Shown here: positions 1 through 8,417 of the stretch, piece by piece | Position numbering within the stretch: the stretch's first letter is position 1 | Layout of the letters: every line of letters begins with the position of its first letter | Origin: Bog-473 sp963726005 | GTDB lineage: Bacteria; Actinomycetota; Acidimicrobiia; Acidimicrobiales; RAAP-2 | Assembly: GCA_963726005.1 (NCBI GenBank) | Contig: CAVSAT010000008.1 | Coordinates: forward strand, 62,001-126,000 | Direction: 5' to 3' | DNA: 64,000 nucleotides | Made by a program: the position numbers and the translations under genes | The notes under the pieces: model-generated | Database searches by the model: none | What the model saw: the letters and a program-made list of their open reading frames with translations, nothing else | What the model was told of the DNA's origin: nothing

Positions 1-441
1 GTCGTGCCGACCTCGGCTCGGGTCACCGGCACCTTGCGGACCTTCACGGCCGGACAGCGCGAAGAGGCCCTCGCCCGGCTGCACGCACTCTGCGCCTCGG
101 TCGCGGACAGCCAGGGCGTCCACGTGCGTCTGGAGACGCCCGAGCACACCCCGGCCGTGGTGAACGACCCCGCGGTGGCCGACCTGGTCGAGGAGGAGGC
201 CCGGGCCGCGCTCGGTGTCGGGCAGGTCTTCCGCATGCCGCCCTCCGCGCCAAGCGACGACGTGAGCGAGTTTCTGAACCACGTCCCGGGCTGTTACTTC
301 TTCGTGGGCGGTGCGGCGCCCGACGGCTCGAGCGGCATGCACCACAGCCCGACCTTCATGGTGGAAGACGCGTCACTGCGCGTGGGTGCGTCCGTCATGG
401 TGCGCAGCGCGCTGGCGCTGGCCGCTCCGTCGTCCACATGA
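1..441 (+). CDS. M20-family amidohydrolase, C-terminal part (5' end outside window)
   Basis: The reading frame is open from the first base of the window, so the start and the N-terminal metal-binding half lie upstream. The visible ~145 residues match the end of M20/hippurate-hydrolase-type amidohydrolases: part of the dimerisation lid, then PSAPSDDVSEFLNHVPGCYF and the late HHSPTF motif, whose second His is usually a zinc ligand. These enzymes hydrolyse N-acyl amino acids or related amides in the cytoplasm. The substrate cannot be told from this fragment. It ends at 441, just before the next gene. Confidence 0.8.
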   Translation, partial: VVPTSARVTGTLRTFTAGQREEALARLHALCASVADSQGVHVRLETPEHTPAVVNDPAVADLVEEEARAALGVGQVFRMPPSAPSDDVSEFLNHVPGCYFFVGGAAPDGSSGMHHSPTFMVEDASLRVGASVMVRSALALAAPSST

Positions 442-467
442 AGGCCTCCCTGGCCCCCCTCTAGGCC

Positions 468-1637
468 ATGGCCGTCCCGCTCGCTCCCGTCACCAGGGTC
501 GTGTCTTCGCGCCCCTCCGAGTGGCGGGACGGACGGTTGACTGCCCGCGTGCCGGGGGTCAGCGTTGGCTCGGCCGCAATCGTGGCGGCACTGCTCGGCG
601 TCGCGCTCCTGGCCGCTGCCTGCGGAGTAGGAGCGCCTGTCCGCGGTTCCGGCCATCCCTCGACAAACCGAGAGGGATCGACCCCGACCACATCGACCAC
701 GACCACCGCCGTCACCACACCGCCACCGACGACGACTACGACGATCCCACCGCTGGCATCGCCAGCCGCGCTCACGCCCTTCGCGCCGGGCGGACCGGCG
801 AACGAAGGTACCTGGACGGCGGCGGGGCGCGCCGTGGGCGCCACCGTCGCGGTCTACGAGACCCAGCTCGTCCCCCCGGGAGGCTCGCAGGCGGCCGGGA
901 TCGCGTGGATGGACACCAAGCTCCTCTCAGCCCAGCTCTATTCGGGGTCCAAGAGCCCAGGAGGCGGCCCGTACCAGTTCACCGCCCCGATTCTCCCGGC
1001 CCAGGCGGCGTCGTTGGTGGCCGCCTTCAACGGTGGCTTCCTGATGAATTCGGCGGGGGGCGGCTATTACACGGAGGGCCGCGTCGTCGTGCCGCTCGTG
1101 ACCGGCGCCGCCTCCCTCGTCATTTTCACCGACGGCTCGGTCACCGTGGGGGCCTGGGGCACTGACGTGTCCATGGCGCCGAACGTCGTGGCCGTGCGCC
1201 AGAACCTGGTCCCACTGGTGACCGGGGGTCAGCCCACAGCGCAAGCGGCGGGCCCGGACTGGCAGGCCTGGGGCGCCACCTGTGGCGCGACCTCCTGCGC
1301 CTCGAGTGTCCAGGGAATTGAGAACCAATGGCGTTCGGGCGCCGGGGTCACCGCGGACGGCGCGCTGGTCTACGCCGCCGGGCCCGGCCTCACCCCACTG
1401 CAGCTCGCCCAACTCCTGGCGCGGGCCGGTGTCGCTCGTGGCATGGAGCTCGACATCAATCCCAACTGGCCCGTTTTCGTCACGTACGCTCCGTCGCCAC
1501 CGACCGCCCCCGCAGCGCCCGCGAACGGGAGCGACCTCCAGCCGAGCAGCGCACAAGGTCCGGCCACTTTCTTCAATCCGGCGTGGGCCCGCGACTTCGT
1601 GACCATGTCGGCCCGGGCGACGCCCGCGACCAGCTGA
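468..1637 (+). CDS. Phosphodiester-glycosidase-like (DUF2233/NAGPA) lipoprotein
   Basis: The N-terminal hydrophobic stretch ends in a lipobox (LLAAAC), so the mature protein is probably a lipoprotein on the outer face of the membrane. A Thr-rich linker follows (about residues 65-90), then a globular domain with AAFNGGFLM, an internal VRQNLVPLV segment and GMELDINPNWPVFVTY. This is the pattern of the phosphodiester glycosidase family, which includes the domain of human NAGPA. The ATG at 468 puts the lipobox Cys near residue 51, long for a signal peptide, so the TTG at 537 or GTG at 549 may be the true start. The substrate, perhaps a cell-wall glycoconjugate, is unknown. Confidence 0.75.
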   Translation: MAVPLAPVTRVVSSRPSEWRDGRLTARVPGVSVGSAAIVAALLGVALLAAACGVGAPVRGSGHPSTNREGSTPTTSTTTTAVTTPPPTTTTTIPPLASPAALTPFAPGGPANEGTWTAAGRAVGATVAVYETQLVPPGGSQAAGIAWMDTKLLSAQLYSGSKSPGGGPYQFTAPILPAQAASLVAAFNGGFLMNSAGGGYYTEGRVVVPLVTGAASLVIFTDGSVTVGAWGTDVSMAPNVVAVRQNLVPLVTGGQPTAQAAGPDWQAWGATCGATSCASSVQGIENQWRSGAGVTADGALVYAAGPGLTPLQLAQLLARAGVARGMELDINPNWPVFVTYAPSPPTAPAAPANGSDLQPSSAQGPATFFNPAWARDFVTMSARATPATS

Positions 1638-1674
1638 GAGGCCCCGCCACTCGCTTCTGGGCCACAATGTCGCC

Positions 1675-2448
1675 GTGGGCTCCTCTGATCTCTTCTCCAT
1701 CCTCGGCAAGACGGCTCTCGTCACAGGGGGCACCCGCGGCATCGGCAGAATGATCGCCGAGGGCTTCGTCGACGCCGGCGCCAAGGTCTACATCTCGTCG
1801 CGCAAGGCGGACGTCTGCGCCGAGGTCGCCGCCGAGCTGTCGAAGCACGGCACCTGCGTGGGCCTGCCTGCCGATCTGTCCAAGGAGGACGAGTGCCGCC
1901 GGCTGGCCGGGGAGATGGCGGGGCGCGTGGACAAGCTCGACATCCTGGTCAACAACGCCGGTGCCACCTGGGGCGCGCCGCTGGCCGAGTTCGACGAGGC
2001 TGCGTTCGAGCGCGTCCTCGCCCTCAACGTGAAGGGCGTCTTCCATCTGACCAAATTCCTCGTGCCGCTGCTGGAAAAATCGGGAACCCAGTCCGAACCG
2101 GCCCGGGTCATCAACATCGGCTCCATCGACGGCATCGGCGTGCCCGCGCTGGAGACCTACTCCTATTCGGCGTCGAAGGCGGCGGTACACCAGCTGACGC
2201 GTCACCTGGCCAAGCGGCTGGCCCCCACCATCACGGTGAACGCCATTGCCCCCGGCCCGTTCGAGTCCAAGATGATGGCCGCCACCCTGGAGGCGTTCGG
2301 AGAGCAGATTGCGGCGAGCGCACCGCTGAAGCGCATCGGCCGACCGGACGACATGGCCGGCGCCGCCATCTACCTCTCCTCCCGCGCCGGGGCCTACCTG
2401 ACCGGCGCCATCATCCCGGTGGACGGGGGGATCGCCACCACCCGCTAG
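1675..2448 (+). CDS. SDR-family NAD(P)-dependent oxidoreductase
   Basis: Classical short-chain dehydrogenase of 257 residues. It has the nucleotide-binding TGGTRGIG near residue 17, the NNAG motif and the catalytic YSASK (Tyr-x-x-x-Lys), followed by NAIAPGPF. The ending (YLTGAIIPVDGGIATTR) is the usual FabG/RhlG-like C-terminus. The start is a GTG 37 bp after the lipoprotein gene. Such enzymes reduce ketones or oxidise alcohols; acetoacetyl-CoA-type or xenobiotic ketones are both possible, and neighbours do not decide. Family is secure, substrate is not. Confidence 0.9.
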   Translation: MGSSDLFSILGKTALVTGGTRGIGRMIAEGFVDAGAKVYISSRKADVCAEVAAELSKHGTCVGLPADLSKEDECRRLAGEMAGRVDKLDILVNNAGATWGAPLAEFDEAAFERVLALNVKGVFHLTKFLVPLLEKSGTQSEPARVINIGSIDGIGVPALETYSYSASKAAVHQLTRHLAKRLAPTITVNAIAPGPFESKMMAATLEAFGEQIAASAPLKRIGRPDDMAGAAIYLSSRAGAYLTGAIIPVDGGIATTR

Positions 2449-2519
2449 TCCGTACAGACAGAAGCATTCCGCTCACTCATGGCAATCCCGCCACTTGCAA
2501 TCGATACAGGGGGTACACC

Positions 2520-3230
2520 GTGTTGTTGCTGCACCAGGCCCACCGCGTTCACGGCGCCGAGGAGGATGCCTTCGACGACGCCTTCCGCGACGAGTACCTG
2601 CCCGCGCTGGCCAAGTCGGACGGGAGCAGGCTGCTCTGGTACCTACGTCTGGCGCACGGGAGCGGGCAGGCCTACACGGTGGTCTCCATCACCGGCTGCC
2701 GCGACGCGGCCGCGTGGGAGGAGCTGGCCGAGCGCGTGCGGGGGGGTGACCTCGCCGCCTGGTCGGCCAAGGTCGACGCCATGCGTCACTCGAGCGAGGC
2801 CAAGGTGATCCAGCCCGTGCCCTGGTCCCCCCTGCAGGAGATCGACCTCGCCACGGTGCCGGTGGACGGCGACACCCACAAGAACTCCCTTTTCATGGAG
2901 GACACGGCCTGGCCCTACGCGGGTGGGCTCCAGGCCTACCTGCAAAAGGCGGGCACCCTCTACGACCACACGCTGAGCAGCCAGAAGGAGGAGGGCACGG
3001 GCATGATCGAGCTCGAGGCCGCCTTCCAACCCGTCTATGGGACCCACATGACGACCGAGGTGATCCTCTGGCAGCGCGTCGTCAACACGAAGGCCGTCAT
3101 GTGGATGCTGGGCCACGACCTCCCGCCCGAGGCGTCGGCCCCTGGGACGTGGCTGCACGACGCCCTGGAGGTCCGCGACCGCTGGGAGAGCCGGCTGCTC
3201 CGCAGCGCCTCGTGGTCACCGCTGTACTGA
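2520..3230 (+). CDS. Conserved protein of unknown function (NIPSNAP/dimeric alpha-beta barrel-like)
   Basis: A 236-residue soluble protein. I chose the GTG at 2520, which follows an AGGGGG ribosome-binding site by 6 nt. There is no signal peptide or membrane segment. The first half (LLHQAHRVHGAEEDAFDDAF, then the hydrophobic YTVVSITG) resembles one half of a dimeric alpha/beta-barrel protein, and the second half repeats a similar layout (MIELEAAFQPVYGTHMTTEVILWQRV). It sits between the SDR and a cupin and may belong to the same small catabolic operon. I do not recognise a specific function. Confidence 0.65.
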   Translation: MLLLHQAHRVHGAEEDAFDDAFRDEYLPALAKSDGSRLLWYLRLAHGSGQAYTVVSITGCRDAAAWEELAERVRGGDLAAWSAKVDAMRHSSEAKVIQPVPWSPLQEIDLATVPVDGDTHKNSLFMEDTAWPYAGGLQAYLQKAGTLYDHTLSSQKEEGTGMIELEAAFQPVYGTHMTTEVILWQRVVNTKAVMWMLGHDLPPEASAPGTWLHDALEVRDRWESRLLRSASWSPLY

Positions 3231-3246
3231 GCCGCGGGGAGGGCCG

Positions 3247-3660
3247 ATGAGCTTCGAGGAGTCCGGCGCCTTCGACCTCGCGCGCACCTTCGTGCACCTG
3301 GGGCAGGGCTCCACCGCGACCCCGCTGCCGGACTTCCAATGGTCCGCGGAGCAGGTCGAGGCCTACCGCCGGAGGTTCGCCGCCGACGGAAGGGAGGGAC
3401 GGCTCGTGTGCATCATCGCCCAGGACGCGACGTGGGGCGGCTGGGAACGGCACCCGGCCGGCGAAGAGATCGTCGTCCTGCTCTCAGGTCGCGTCGACAT
3501 CGTGCAGGATCTCGACGGCCGGGACCACGTGGTCGAGCTGCAACCGGGTCTGGCCATGGTGAACCCGGTGAACGTGTGGCACACGGCCCGGGTCCACGAG
3601 CCGGGGCTGGCGCTGTTCATCACACCCGGCGAAGGCACGGAGCACCGGCCGCTCGCTTGA
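3247..3660 (+). CDS. Cupin-domain protein
   Basis: Single-domain protein of 137 residues beginning 16 bp after the previous gene, with a GGGGAGGG ribosome-binding site. A cupin barrel occupies the C-terminal two-thirds: HPAGEEIVVLLSGRVDIV gives one conserved strand pair, and PGLAMVNPVNVWHTARV supplies the second motif with its His. Only part of the usual His/Glu metal-ligand set is obvious (H of HPAGEE, E of GEE, H of WHTA). It is probably a small metal-binding sensor or isomerase-type cupin; the ligand is unknown. It is co-oriented with the two genes before it. Confidence 0.8.
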   Translation: MSFEESGAFDLARTFVHLGQGSTATPLPDFQWSAEQVEAYRRRFAADGREGRLVCIIAQDATWGGWERHPAGEEIVVLLSGRVDIVQDLDGRDHVVELQPGLAMVNPVNVWHTARVHEPGLALFITPGEGTEHRPLA

Positions 3661-3670
3661 GCGGCAGCCC

Positions 3671-4573
3671 TCAGCGAGCCGGCGCGAGATCGTGCGGGCC
3701 CTGCGCCGGGTACCCGCCGGCGTCCCGGATGGCCTGGCCCCACGGGACGAGTACCCCGATCAGCTCGTCGACGTCATCACCGAGACCGACGAGTGCCGGC
3801 TCGCACTGGGCGTCGGTGGCAACCTCGACCGACTCGCGCAACGTCCGCCCCGCCTCCGTCAGCGCGCCTCCCGCCACGAGTCCCCGATCCGACAACCGGC
3901 GCTCGCCCGTATCGAGCTGCTCGGCGGACCAGGCTCGGGTGCGGACATAAGTGCGCATCGGGAGACCCCAATACAGCTCCGTGAGCAACCCGACCTCGGT
4001 GGCGTCCAGGCCGGCCGACGTCCACGCCGCCGTGTGGGCGTCGCCGCGGTACTCGCGCAGCATGTCGGCCAAGCGCCACATATCGCCCATCGGATCGCCC
4101 GGTAGGCCAAGGCTGCGAAGTCCGGCGAAGAGCGGCTTGCCCTCCGGACGCAGCGGAGTCACCGCGTTGGCGAGAAGCTCGGTGGCACGGTCCAGGTCAG
4201 TGGGCTCGGGCCCGAGGACGCGCGCGAGCTGGCCGACAGCGCCCCCTGTGCGGGCCGCGCAGATGGTGGGCGCGTCGACCTTGCTCCAGCCGAACTCGAC
4301 CGCCGGGACCACGGCTTCGGGATTGAACACGGCGAACGCTGCCGCGACCACCTCGCCGGGCACCTGGCCCATGACCGAGCCACGACTCGTGAAGTAGGCC
4401 GCACCGTCCGGCATCTGTACGCCGCCGGCGAGCGACCCCGGGCTGGGCGCAAATCCCAGCTCGGCGTAGGCCGCATGGCACTCCGGCGAGAAGTACACCT
4501 GGCCGGCCACCGGTTCGAGGGCCATGGCGAGGCGTCTGGCAGGGGCCGCGCGCAACTCGGTCACAATTGCCAC
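3671..4573 (-). CDS. SCO6745-family protein
   Basis: 300 residues starting at a GTG, running leftward and ending 10 bp from the convergent cupin gene. The N-terminal pattern (ALEPVAGQVYFSPECHAAYAELG, then AYFTSRGSVMGQVPGEVVAAAF) is that of actinobacterial SCO6745-like proteins. The C-terminal half (LLTELYWGLPM then DRGLVAGGALTEAGR) has a MarR-like winged-helix feel. The family has no established biochemical role that I know. Its start lies beside the divergent PH-domain gene, so the two may share a promoter region. Confidence 0.75.
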   Translation of the reverse strand: MAIVTELRAAPARRLAMALEPVAGQVYFSPECHAAYAELGFAPSPGSLAGGVQMPDGAAYFTSRGSVMGQVPGEVVAAAFAVFNPEAVVPAVEFGWSKVDAPTICAARTGGAVGQLARVLGPEPTDLDRATELLANAVTPLRPEGKPLFAGLRSLGLPGDPMGDMWRLADMLREYRGDAHTAAWTSAGLDATEVGLLTELYWGLPMRTYVRTRAWSAEQLDTGERRLSDRGLVAGGALTEAGRTLRESVEVATDAQCEPALVGLGDDVDELIGVLVPWGQAIRDAGGYPAQGPHDLAPAR

Positions 4574-4608
4574 CCTACGCGGGAGTCGTTCGCCTTATCG
4601 TCTTATCC

Positions 4609-5088
4609 GTGGCGGCCACGGACGAACAGCACTGGCTGCGCCCCTCACCGGCCCTGTGGAGGATGCGCCGGGCCGAGGTCGCGACATTTACCGCGGTGCT
4701 CGCGACGCTCCTCGGTCTCGTCTTCCTCGCCACGTTGGGCGGTCTCGCCGCCCTGATCGCGCTCGCCGCGGTCCTCGCACTCGGCGCCGCACTTTCGTGG
4801 TTCGTCCGTCGGCGCTACCGGGCCTGGGGCTACCAGGAACGCCATGAGGACCTGATCGTCGCCCGCGGCGTCATGGTCCGACGGCTCTCGGTCGTGCCCT
4901 ACGGGCGGATGCAGTTCGTGGAGGTCACCGCCGGACCGATTGAGCGGATCTTCCGGCTCTCGACCGTCAAGCTGCACACCGCGGCGGCGGCCAGCGACGC
5001 CCGCATTCCGGGGCTCGAGAGAGCCGAGGCCGCCCGGCTCCGGGACCGCCTGACCGAGCTGGGCGAGTCGATGGCCGCGGGGATGTGA
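4609..5088 (+). CDS. PH-domain membrane protein (YdbS-like)
   Basis: About 159 residues from the GTG at 4609; an upstream in-frame TTG at 4567 would overlap the divergent gene. Two membrane helices lie at about residues 25-65 (TAVLATLLGLVFLATLG, then LIALAAVLALGAALSWF). They are followed by one bacterial PH domain (bPH2) with RRRYRAWGYQERHEDLIVARGV and VVPYGRMQFVEV. It pairs with the larger multi-PH protein that overlaps its stop codon, as in Bacillus ydbS-ydbT. Such pairs have been linked to resistance to membrane-active bacteriocins; the role here is inferred. Confidence 0.8.
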   Translation: MAATDEQHWLRPSPALWRMRRAEVATFTAVLATLLGLVFLATLGGLAALIALAAVLALGAALSWFVRRRYRAWGYQERHEDLIVARGVMVRRLSVVPYGRMQFVEVTAGPIERIFRLSTVKLHTAAAASDARIPGLERAEAARLRDRLTELGESMAAGM

Positions 5089-6557
5089 CGGCAGACCTCG
5101 AGGCCGCGCCGCCCGGTGACGTCTGGCGCCGTCTGCACCCGCTCTCACCCGTCGCCCGCGTCGGGCGGCTCGTTCCGGCCCTCGCCTTTCTGTTCCTCGT
5201 TTCGACGGTCCACTCCAAGGCAGAGAACGGCACGGCCGAGACCGACTATCTGATCGTCATCACAATGATCTCCGCCGTCTACGGGTACGTGCACTGGATG
5301 GTCACCCGCTGGCGCTTCGAGGGGGACACGCTGCGCATCGAGACCGGGCTCATCCGCAAGGACTCGCGGCGACTGCCGTTGGCCCGCATCCAGGCGGTCG
5401 ACATCGTCCGTCCCCTCCTCGCCAGGTTGCTCGGCGTGTCCGAGGTACGGGTCCGCCTTGCCGGTTCGGGATCGACCGACGGAAAACTGGCCTACCTCGC
5501 CGAGGCGGAAGCGGCGGAACTCCGCCTGGCTCTGCTGGCGGGACGCCACGAGGTGGACGTTGCGGTGTCGAGCAATACGGGGCTGCCCATGGCGAGCGTG
5601 ACCGTGGGCCGCCTCTTGGGCTCGGTCCTCCTCTCCCTCGTGACCATCGTCCTGGTCGGCACGGTGGCGTCGTTGGGGGTGCTCGACAAGTTCGAACCGC
5701 GGACGGCGGGCACAGTGGCCGGGTTCCTGGCGGTCTACCTGCTCAGTTTCGCGGGCGTGGTCTGGCGGCGGCTTTCGGGCCAGTACGGCTTCATCGCCGT
5801 GGAAGGTCCAGAGGGGGTGCGCATCCGCCGCGGGCTGCTGCAGACGGTCTCCGAGACCGTCCCCTACGGGCGCATCCAGGCCGTTCGCCAGGTGGAGCCT
5901 TTCCTGTGGAGGCCCTTCGGGTGGTGCCGTCTCGAGGTCGACATCGCGGGGGCGACCGCGCGCAATCAGCGTGGCGAAGGCACGGGTGTGGTGCGCAAGG
6001 CGCTGCTGCCGGTCGGCTCGCAAGAGGACTCGTGGCACCTGCTGGCGCGTCTCCTCGGTGGGCCCGACCCGCAGCGCACGTCGCCGCCGCGGCGGGCCGT
6101 GCTCAAGGCGCCGCTGAGCTTCCACTTCCTCTCCGCCGGGTACGACCGCACGCACGCGGTCTGCGTGACCGGGCGCATCAACCGCGCCACGACCTGGGTT
6201 CCACTCGAGAAGTCGCAGAGCATCCGTCGGGTCCAAGGGCCCCTGCAGCGGCCGCTCGGCTTGGCCACGGTGCACGTGGACGTGGCCGGCAAGCGCGCCC
6301 GGGCCGAGTTCAGGGACCGGGAGGTGGCGGAGGCGGACCGGCTGGTCGAGGAGCTGTCCGAGCTGAGCCGGCTCGCCCGGATGGACCGCCGGCCGGCGCC
6401 CGCGGCGTCGACCGGTCACCGGGGACTCGCCCCGTCTGGCTGGTACCCGGACCCGTCGGGACGGCACGAGCGGCGCTACTGGCACGAGGGCCGCTGGACC
6501 GACCACGTCAGCGACGGCGGGAGGCGCAGTGCGGAGGCCGCTACCCCCGTACCGTGA
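5085..6557 (+). CDS. Multi-PH-domain membrane protein with C-terminal DUF2510 (YdbT-like)
   Basis: 490 residues. The GTG start at 5085 overlaps the previous stop (GTGA), so translation is coupled. It contains paired membrane helices near residues 25-70 and 165-220 and three bPH2 repeats, each marked by an RI(Q/R)-type strand: RLPLARIQAVDIV, VPYGRIQAVRQVEPF and VPLEKSQSIRRVQGP. The last ~30 residues form a DUF2510 module (GWYPDPSGRHERRYWHEGRW), a small actinobacterial domain often fused to membrane proteins. The 3' end overlaps the convergent P450 gene by 17 bp. It probably forms a membrane complex with the upstream partner. Confidence 0.85.
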   Translation: MTADLEAAPPGDVWRRLHPLSPVARVGRLVPALAFLFLVSTVHSKAENGTAETDYLIVITMISAVYGYVHWMVTRWRFEGDTLRIETGLIRKDSRRLPLARIQAVDIVRPLLARLLGVSEVRVRLAGSGSTDGKLAYLAEAEAAELRLALLAGRHEVDVAVSSNTGLPMASVTVGRLLGSVLLSLVTIVLVGTVASLGVLDKFEPRTAGTVAGFLAVYLLSFAGVVWRRLSGQYGFIAVEGPEGVRIRRGLLQTVSETVPYGRIQAVRQVEPFLWRPFGWCRLEVDIAGATARNQRGEGTGVVRKALLPVGSQEDSWHLLARLLGGPDPQRTSPPRRAVLKAPLSFHFLSAGYDRTHAVCVTGRINRATTWVPLEKSQSIRRVQGPLQRPLGLATVHVDVAGKRARAEFRDREVAEADRLVEELSELSRLARMDRRPAPAASTGHRGLAPSGWYPDPSGRHERRYWHEGRWTDHVSDGGRRSAEAATPVP

Positions 6558-7767
6558 AGCGCATCGGGAAGTGGTCGATGGAGCGGATGCCCGACGTGTA
6601 GACGAGCGTGTGGCCGGGCTCCACCTCGTACTCGGGGATCCGCTTGTGCCATTCCCGCAACGCAACCCGCAGCTCGAGCCGGGCCAGGTGCGACCCGAGA
6701 CAGCGGTGGATGCCGCCGCCGAACGCGATGTGAGGGTTGACGTCGCGGTCGAAGCGCACCGTGTCCCCGTCCGGGAATTCGGCTTCGTCTGTATTGGCGG
6801 AGCCGATCATGACCATGACCTGGTCGCCCGCGTGGACCGGACAGCCGCTGAGCTCCGTGTCCTGAACGGCAACCCGGGCGATGCCCATGACCGGCGTCTC
6901 CCAGCGCAAGAGCTCCTCGATCGCGTTCGGGATGAGTTCGGGGCTTTCGGCGAGCTGGCGCCGTTGCTCGGGGTGCTGAGCGAGAAAGGAGAACATGCAG
7001 TCGAGGGTCGCCGTGACCGTGTCGAGCCCGGCGATGAGGAAGAGGAAGCAGATGTCGAGGATGTCCTCGCGGCTGAGCCGGTCGCCCTCGACCTCGGCGT
7101 CGAGGAAGTGCGACAGAAGGTCGTCGCGCCGGTCGTGCTCACGCTCGTCGAGGATCTCGTCGAAGTACTCGTAGACGGAATCCGCGATCTTCTGCTGGTA
7201 GTCGCTGGCCGCCTGCGACCCGTACAGCTTCCCGGTCACATGGTCCGGGCGGATGATCCCGTCCTTCATGGTGAGAAAGCGATCGAGCTCGTCGAGCGGC
7301 AAGCCGAGGAGCGTAAGGAAGACCTGGGAGGGAAACGGGATGGAGAACTCCTTGGCGAAGTCGACCTCGCCCCGCTCGATGAAGCCATCGATGAGGTGGT
7401 TGACGAGCGCAGAGACCTCATCGTCCAAAAGCGCCATCTTTCGCGGGGCGAAAAGCGGGTCGAGCAGCTTGCGGAATTTCTTGTGCTCAGGTGGGTCGAT
7501 CTGCAGCGGGATCATGGGGCGTTTGTTCTTGAGATCGACGGCGTCCATGTTGGACGAGAAGATCTCGGGATGGCGGAGCGCCTCCATGATCTCTTCCTTG
7601 CGCGAGAGGAGGATGCCCTTGCCCGACGGGAGGTCCAGCGGCATCACGGGCATCCCTTCACGCATCACCTTGAAGACGGGCTGCGGGTGTGCGGCCATCT
7701 CCGGGTCCATGGCGGACAACGGGCTCTCGCCGTAACCGGCCTCGGTGGACGTCTGCGTGTCACTCAT
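6541..7767 (-). CDS. Cytochrome P450
   Basis: Soluble bacterial P450 of 408 residues. Visible hallmarks are the C-helix HKKFRKLLDPLF, the I-helix LIAGLDTVTATLD (oxygen-activating Asp-Thr), the K-helix EELLRW (ExxR) and the haem loop FGGGIHRCLGSHLARLEL with the Cys ligand near residue 356. It needs ferredoxin and reductase partners, none of which is adjacent. The start overlaps the TetR gene upstream by 8 bp, so the two form an operon and the regulator probably senses its substrate. The substrate is unknown. Confidence 0.95.
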   Translation of the reverse strand: MSDTQTSTEAGYGESPLSAMDPEMAAHPQPVFKVMREGMPVMPLDLPSGKGILLSRKEEIMEALRHPEIFSSNMDAVDLKNKRPMIPLQIDPPEHKKFRKLLDPLFAPRKMALLDDEVSALVNHLIDGFIERGEVDFAKEFSIPFPSQVFLTLLGLPLDELDRFLTMKDGIIRPDHVTGKLYGSQAASDYQQKIADSVYEYFDEILDEREHDRRDDLLSHFLDAEVEGDRLSREDILDICFLFLIAGLDTVTATLDCMFSFLAQHPEQRRQLAESPELIPNAIEELLRWETPVMGIARVAVQDTELSGCPVHAGDQVMVMIGSANTDEAEFPDGDTVRFDRDVNPHIAFGGGIHRCLGSHLARLELRVALREWHKRIPEYEVEPGHTLVYTSGIRSIDHFPMRFTVRG

Positions 7768-8383
7768 TGGTCTTCTCCTCTGTTGCGATCTGCAGGATGC
7801 GGTTCACGGACTGCACGAGCGAGGCCTCGTCCGGTTCGGGGATGATCCAGCTCGCCGCGAACAGGCGGACGATGACATCCACGAGCTCCTCGCGGCCGAC
7901 TGCCCCACAGGCCACGGCGGGCACCGTGTCGAGGGCGTCCCCGAGGCGCACGACGAGTTCCGCCCGGAGCGAGGGCAGGTGGTCGAGGAGGTAGCCCATG
8001 ACGAACCCGGACTCCGACTCGAAGAGGGGGCGGCAGGGGTGGGAACGGATGAAGTCGAACGCGAAGGCCAGGAAGGCCCCGATGCGGTCCTGGGGTGCCT
8101 GCACCACGGCCAGCACCTCGTCGAGGCCGACGCTGAAGCGCCGTTCGTCGTAGTCCGCCGCGCCCGTCAGCACGTGATCCTTGCTCGGGAAGTAGCGGTA
8201 GAGCGTGCCCCGCGACACCCCGGCCGCCTCGGCGATCTCCTGCATGCCCAGCCGCCGAACACCGCGGCGCCCGATCAGGCCCAAGGCTGCGGTGAGGATC
8301 CGCTCCTCGGTGGAACTGAAGGCGCGAGACGGGGTGAGGCCCAGTTCCGCAATGGGCGGAGTGCCCTCCAGCGTCGCTGTCAC
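7760..8383 (-). CDS. TetR/AcrR-family transcriptional regulator
   Basis: 207 residues. The N-terminal TetR DNA-binding domain (about 28-75) reads RILTAALGLIGRRGVRRLGMQEIAEAAGVSRGTLYRYFPSKDHVL, with helix-turn-helix IAEAAGVSRGTLYRYF. The rest is the variable all-helical ligand domain. It is the first gene of a two-gene operon with the P450, which it overlaps. A candidate operator lies within 30 bp of its start. It probably represses its own operon until an inducer arrives; this is inference. Confidence 0.92.
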   Translation of the reverse strand: MTATLEGTPPIAELGLTPSRAFSSTEERILTAALGLIGRRGVRRLGMQEIAEAAGVSRGTLYRYFPSKDHVLTGAADYDERRFSVGLDEVLAVVQAPQDRIGAFLAFAFDFIRSHPCRPLFESESGFVMGYLLDHLPSLRAELVVRLGDALDTVPAVACGAVGREELVDVIVRLFAASWIIPEPDEASLVQSVNRILQIATEEKTNE

Positions 8384-8385
8384 AC

Positions 8386-8409
8386 GGACATATTAGACAT
8401 ATTCTGTCC
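8386..8409. promoter_or_regulatory. Candidate TetR operator upstream of tetR-P450
   Basis: This 24-bp stretch just before the TetR start contains two tandem 9-bp units (GACATATTA, GACATATTC, 8387-8404). They are bounded by the inverted arms GGACA and TGTCC. It is AT-rich against a high-GC background and overlaps the likely promoter. Confidence 0.5.
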
Positions 8410-8417
8410 CTTTTGTC

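Noticed and set aside
5145..6665. Long open frame antisense to the PH-domain gene
   Set aside because: Arg/Ala/Pro-rich composition with no domain; the plus strand has recognisable PH repeats.
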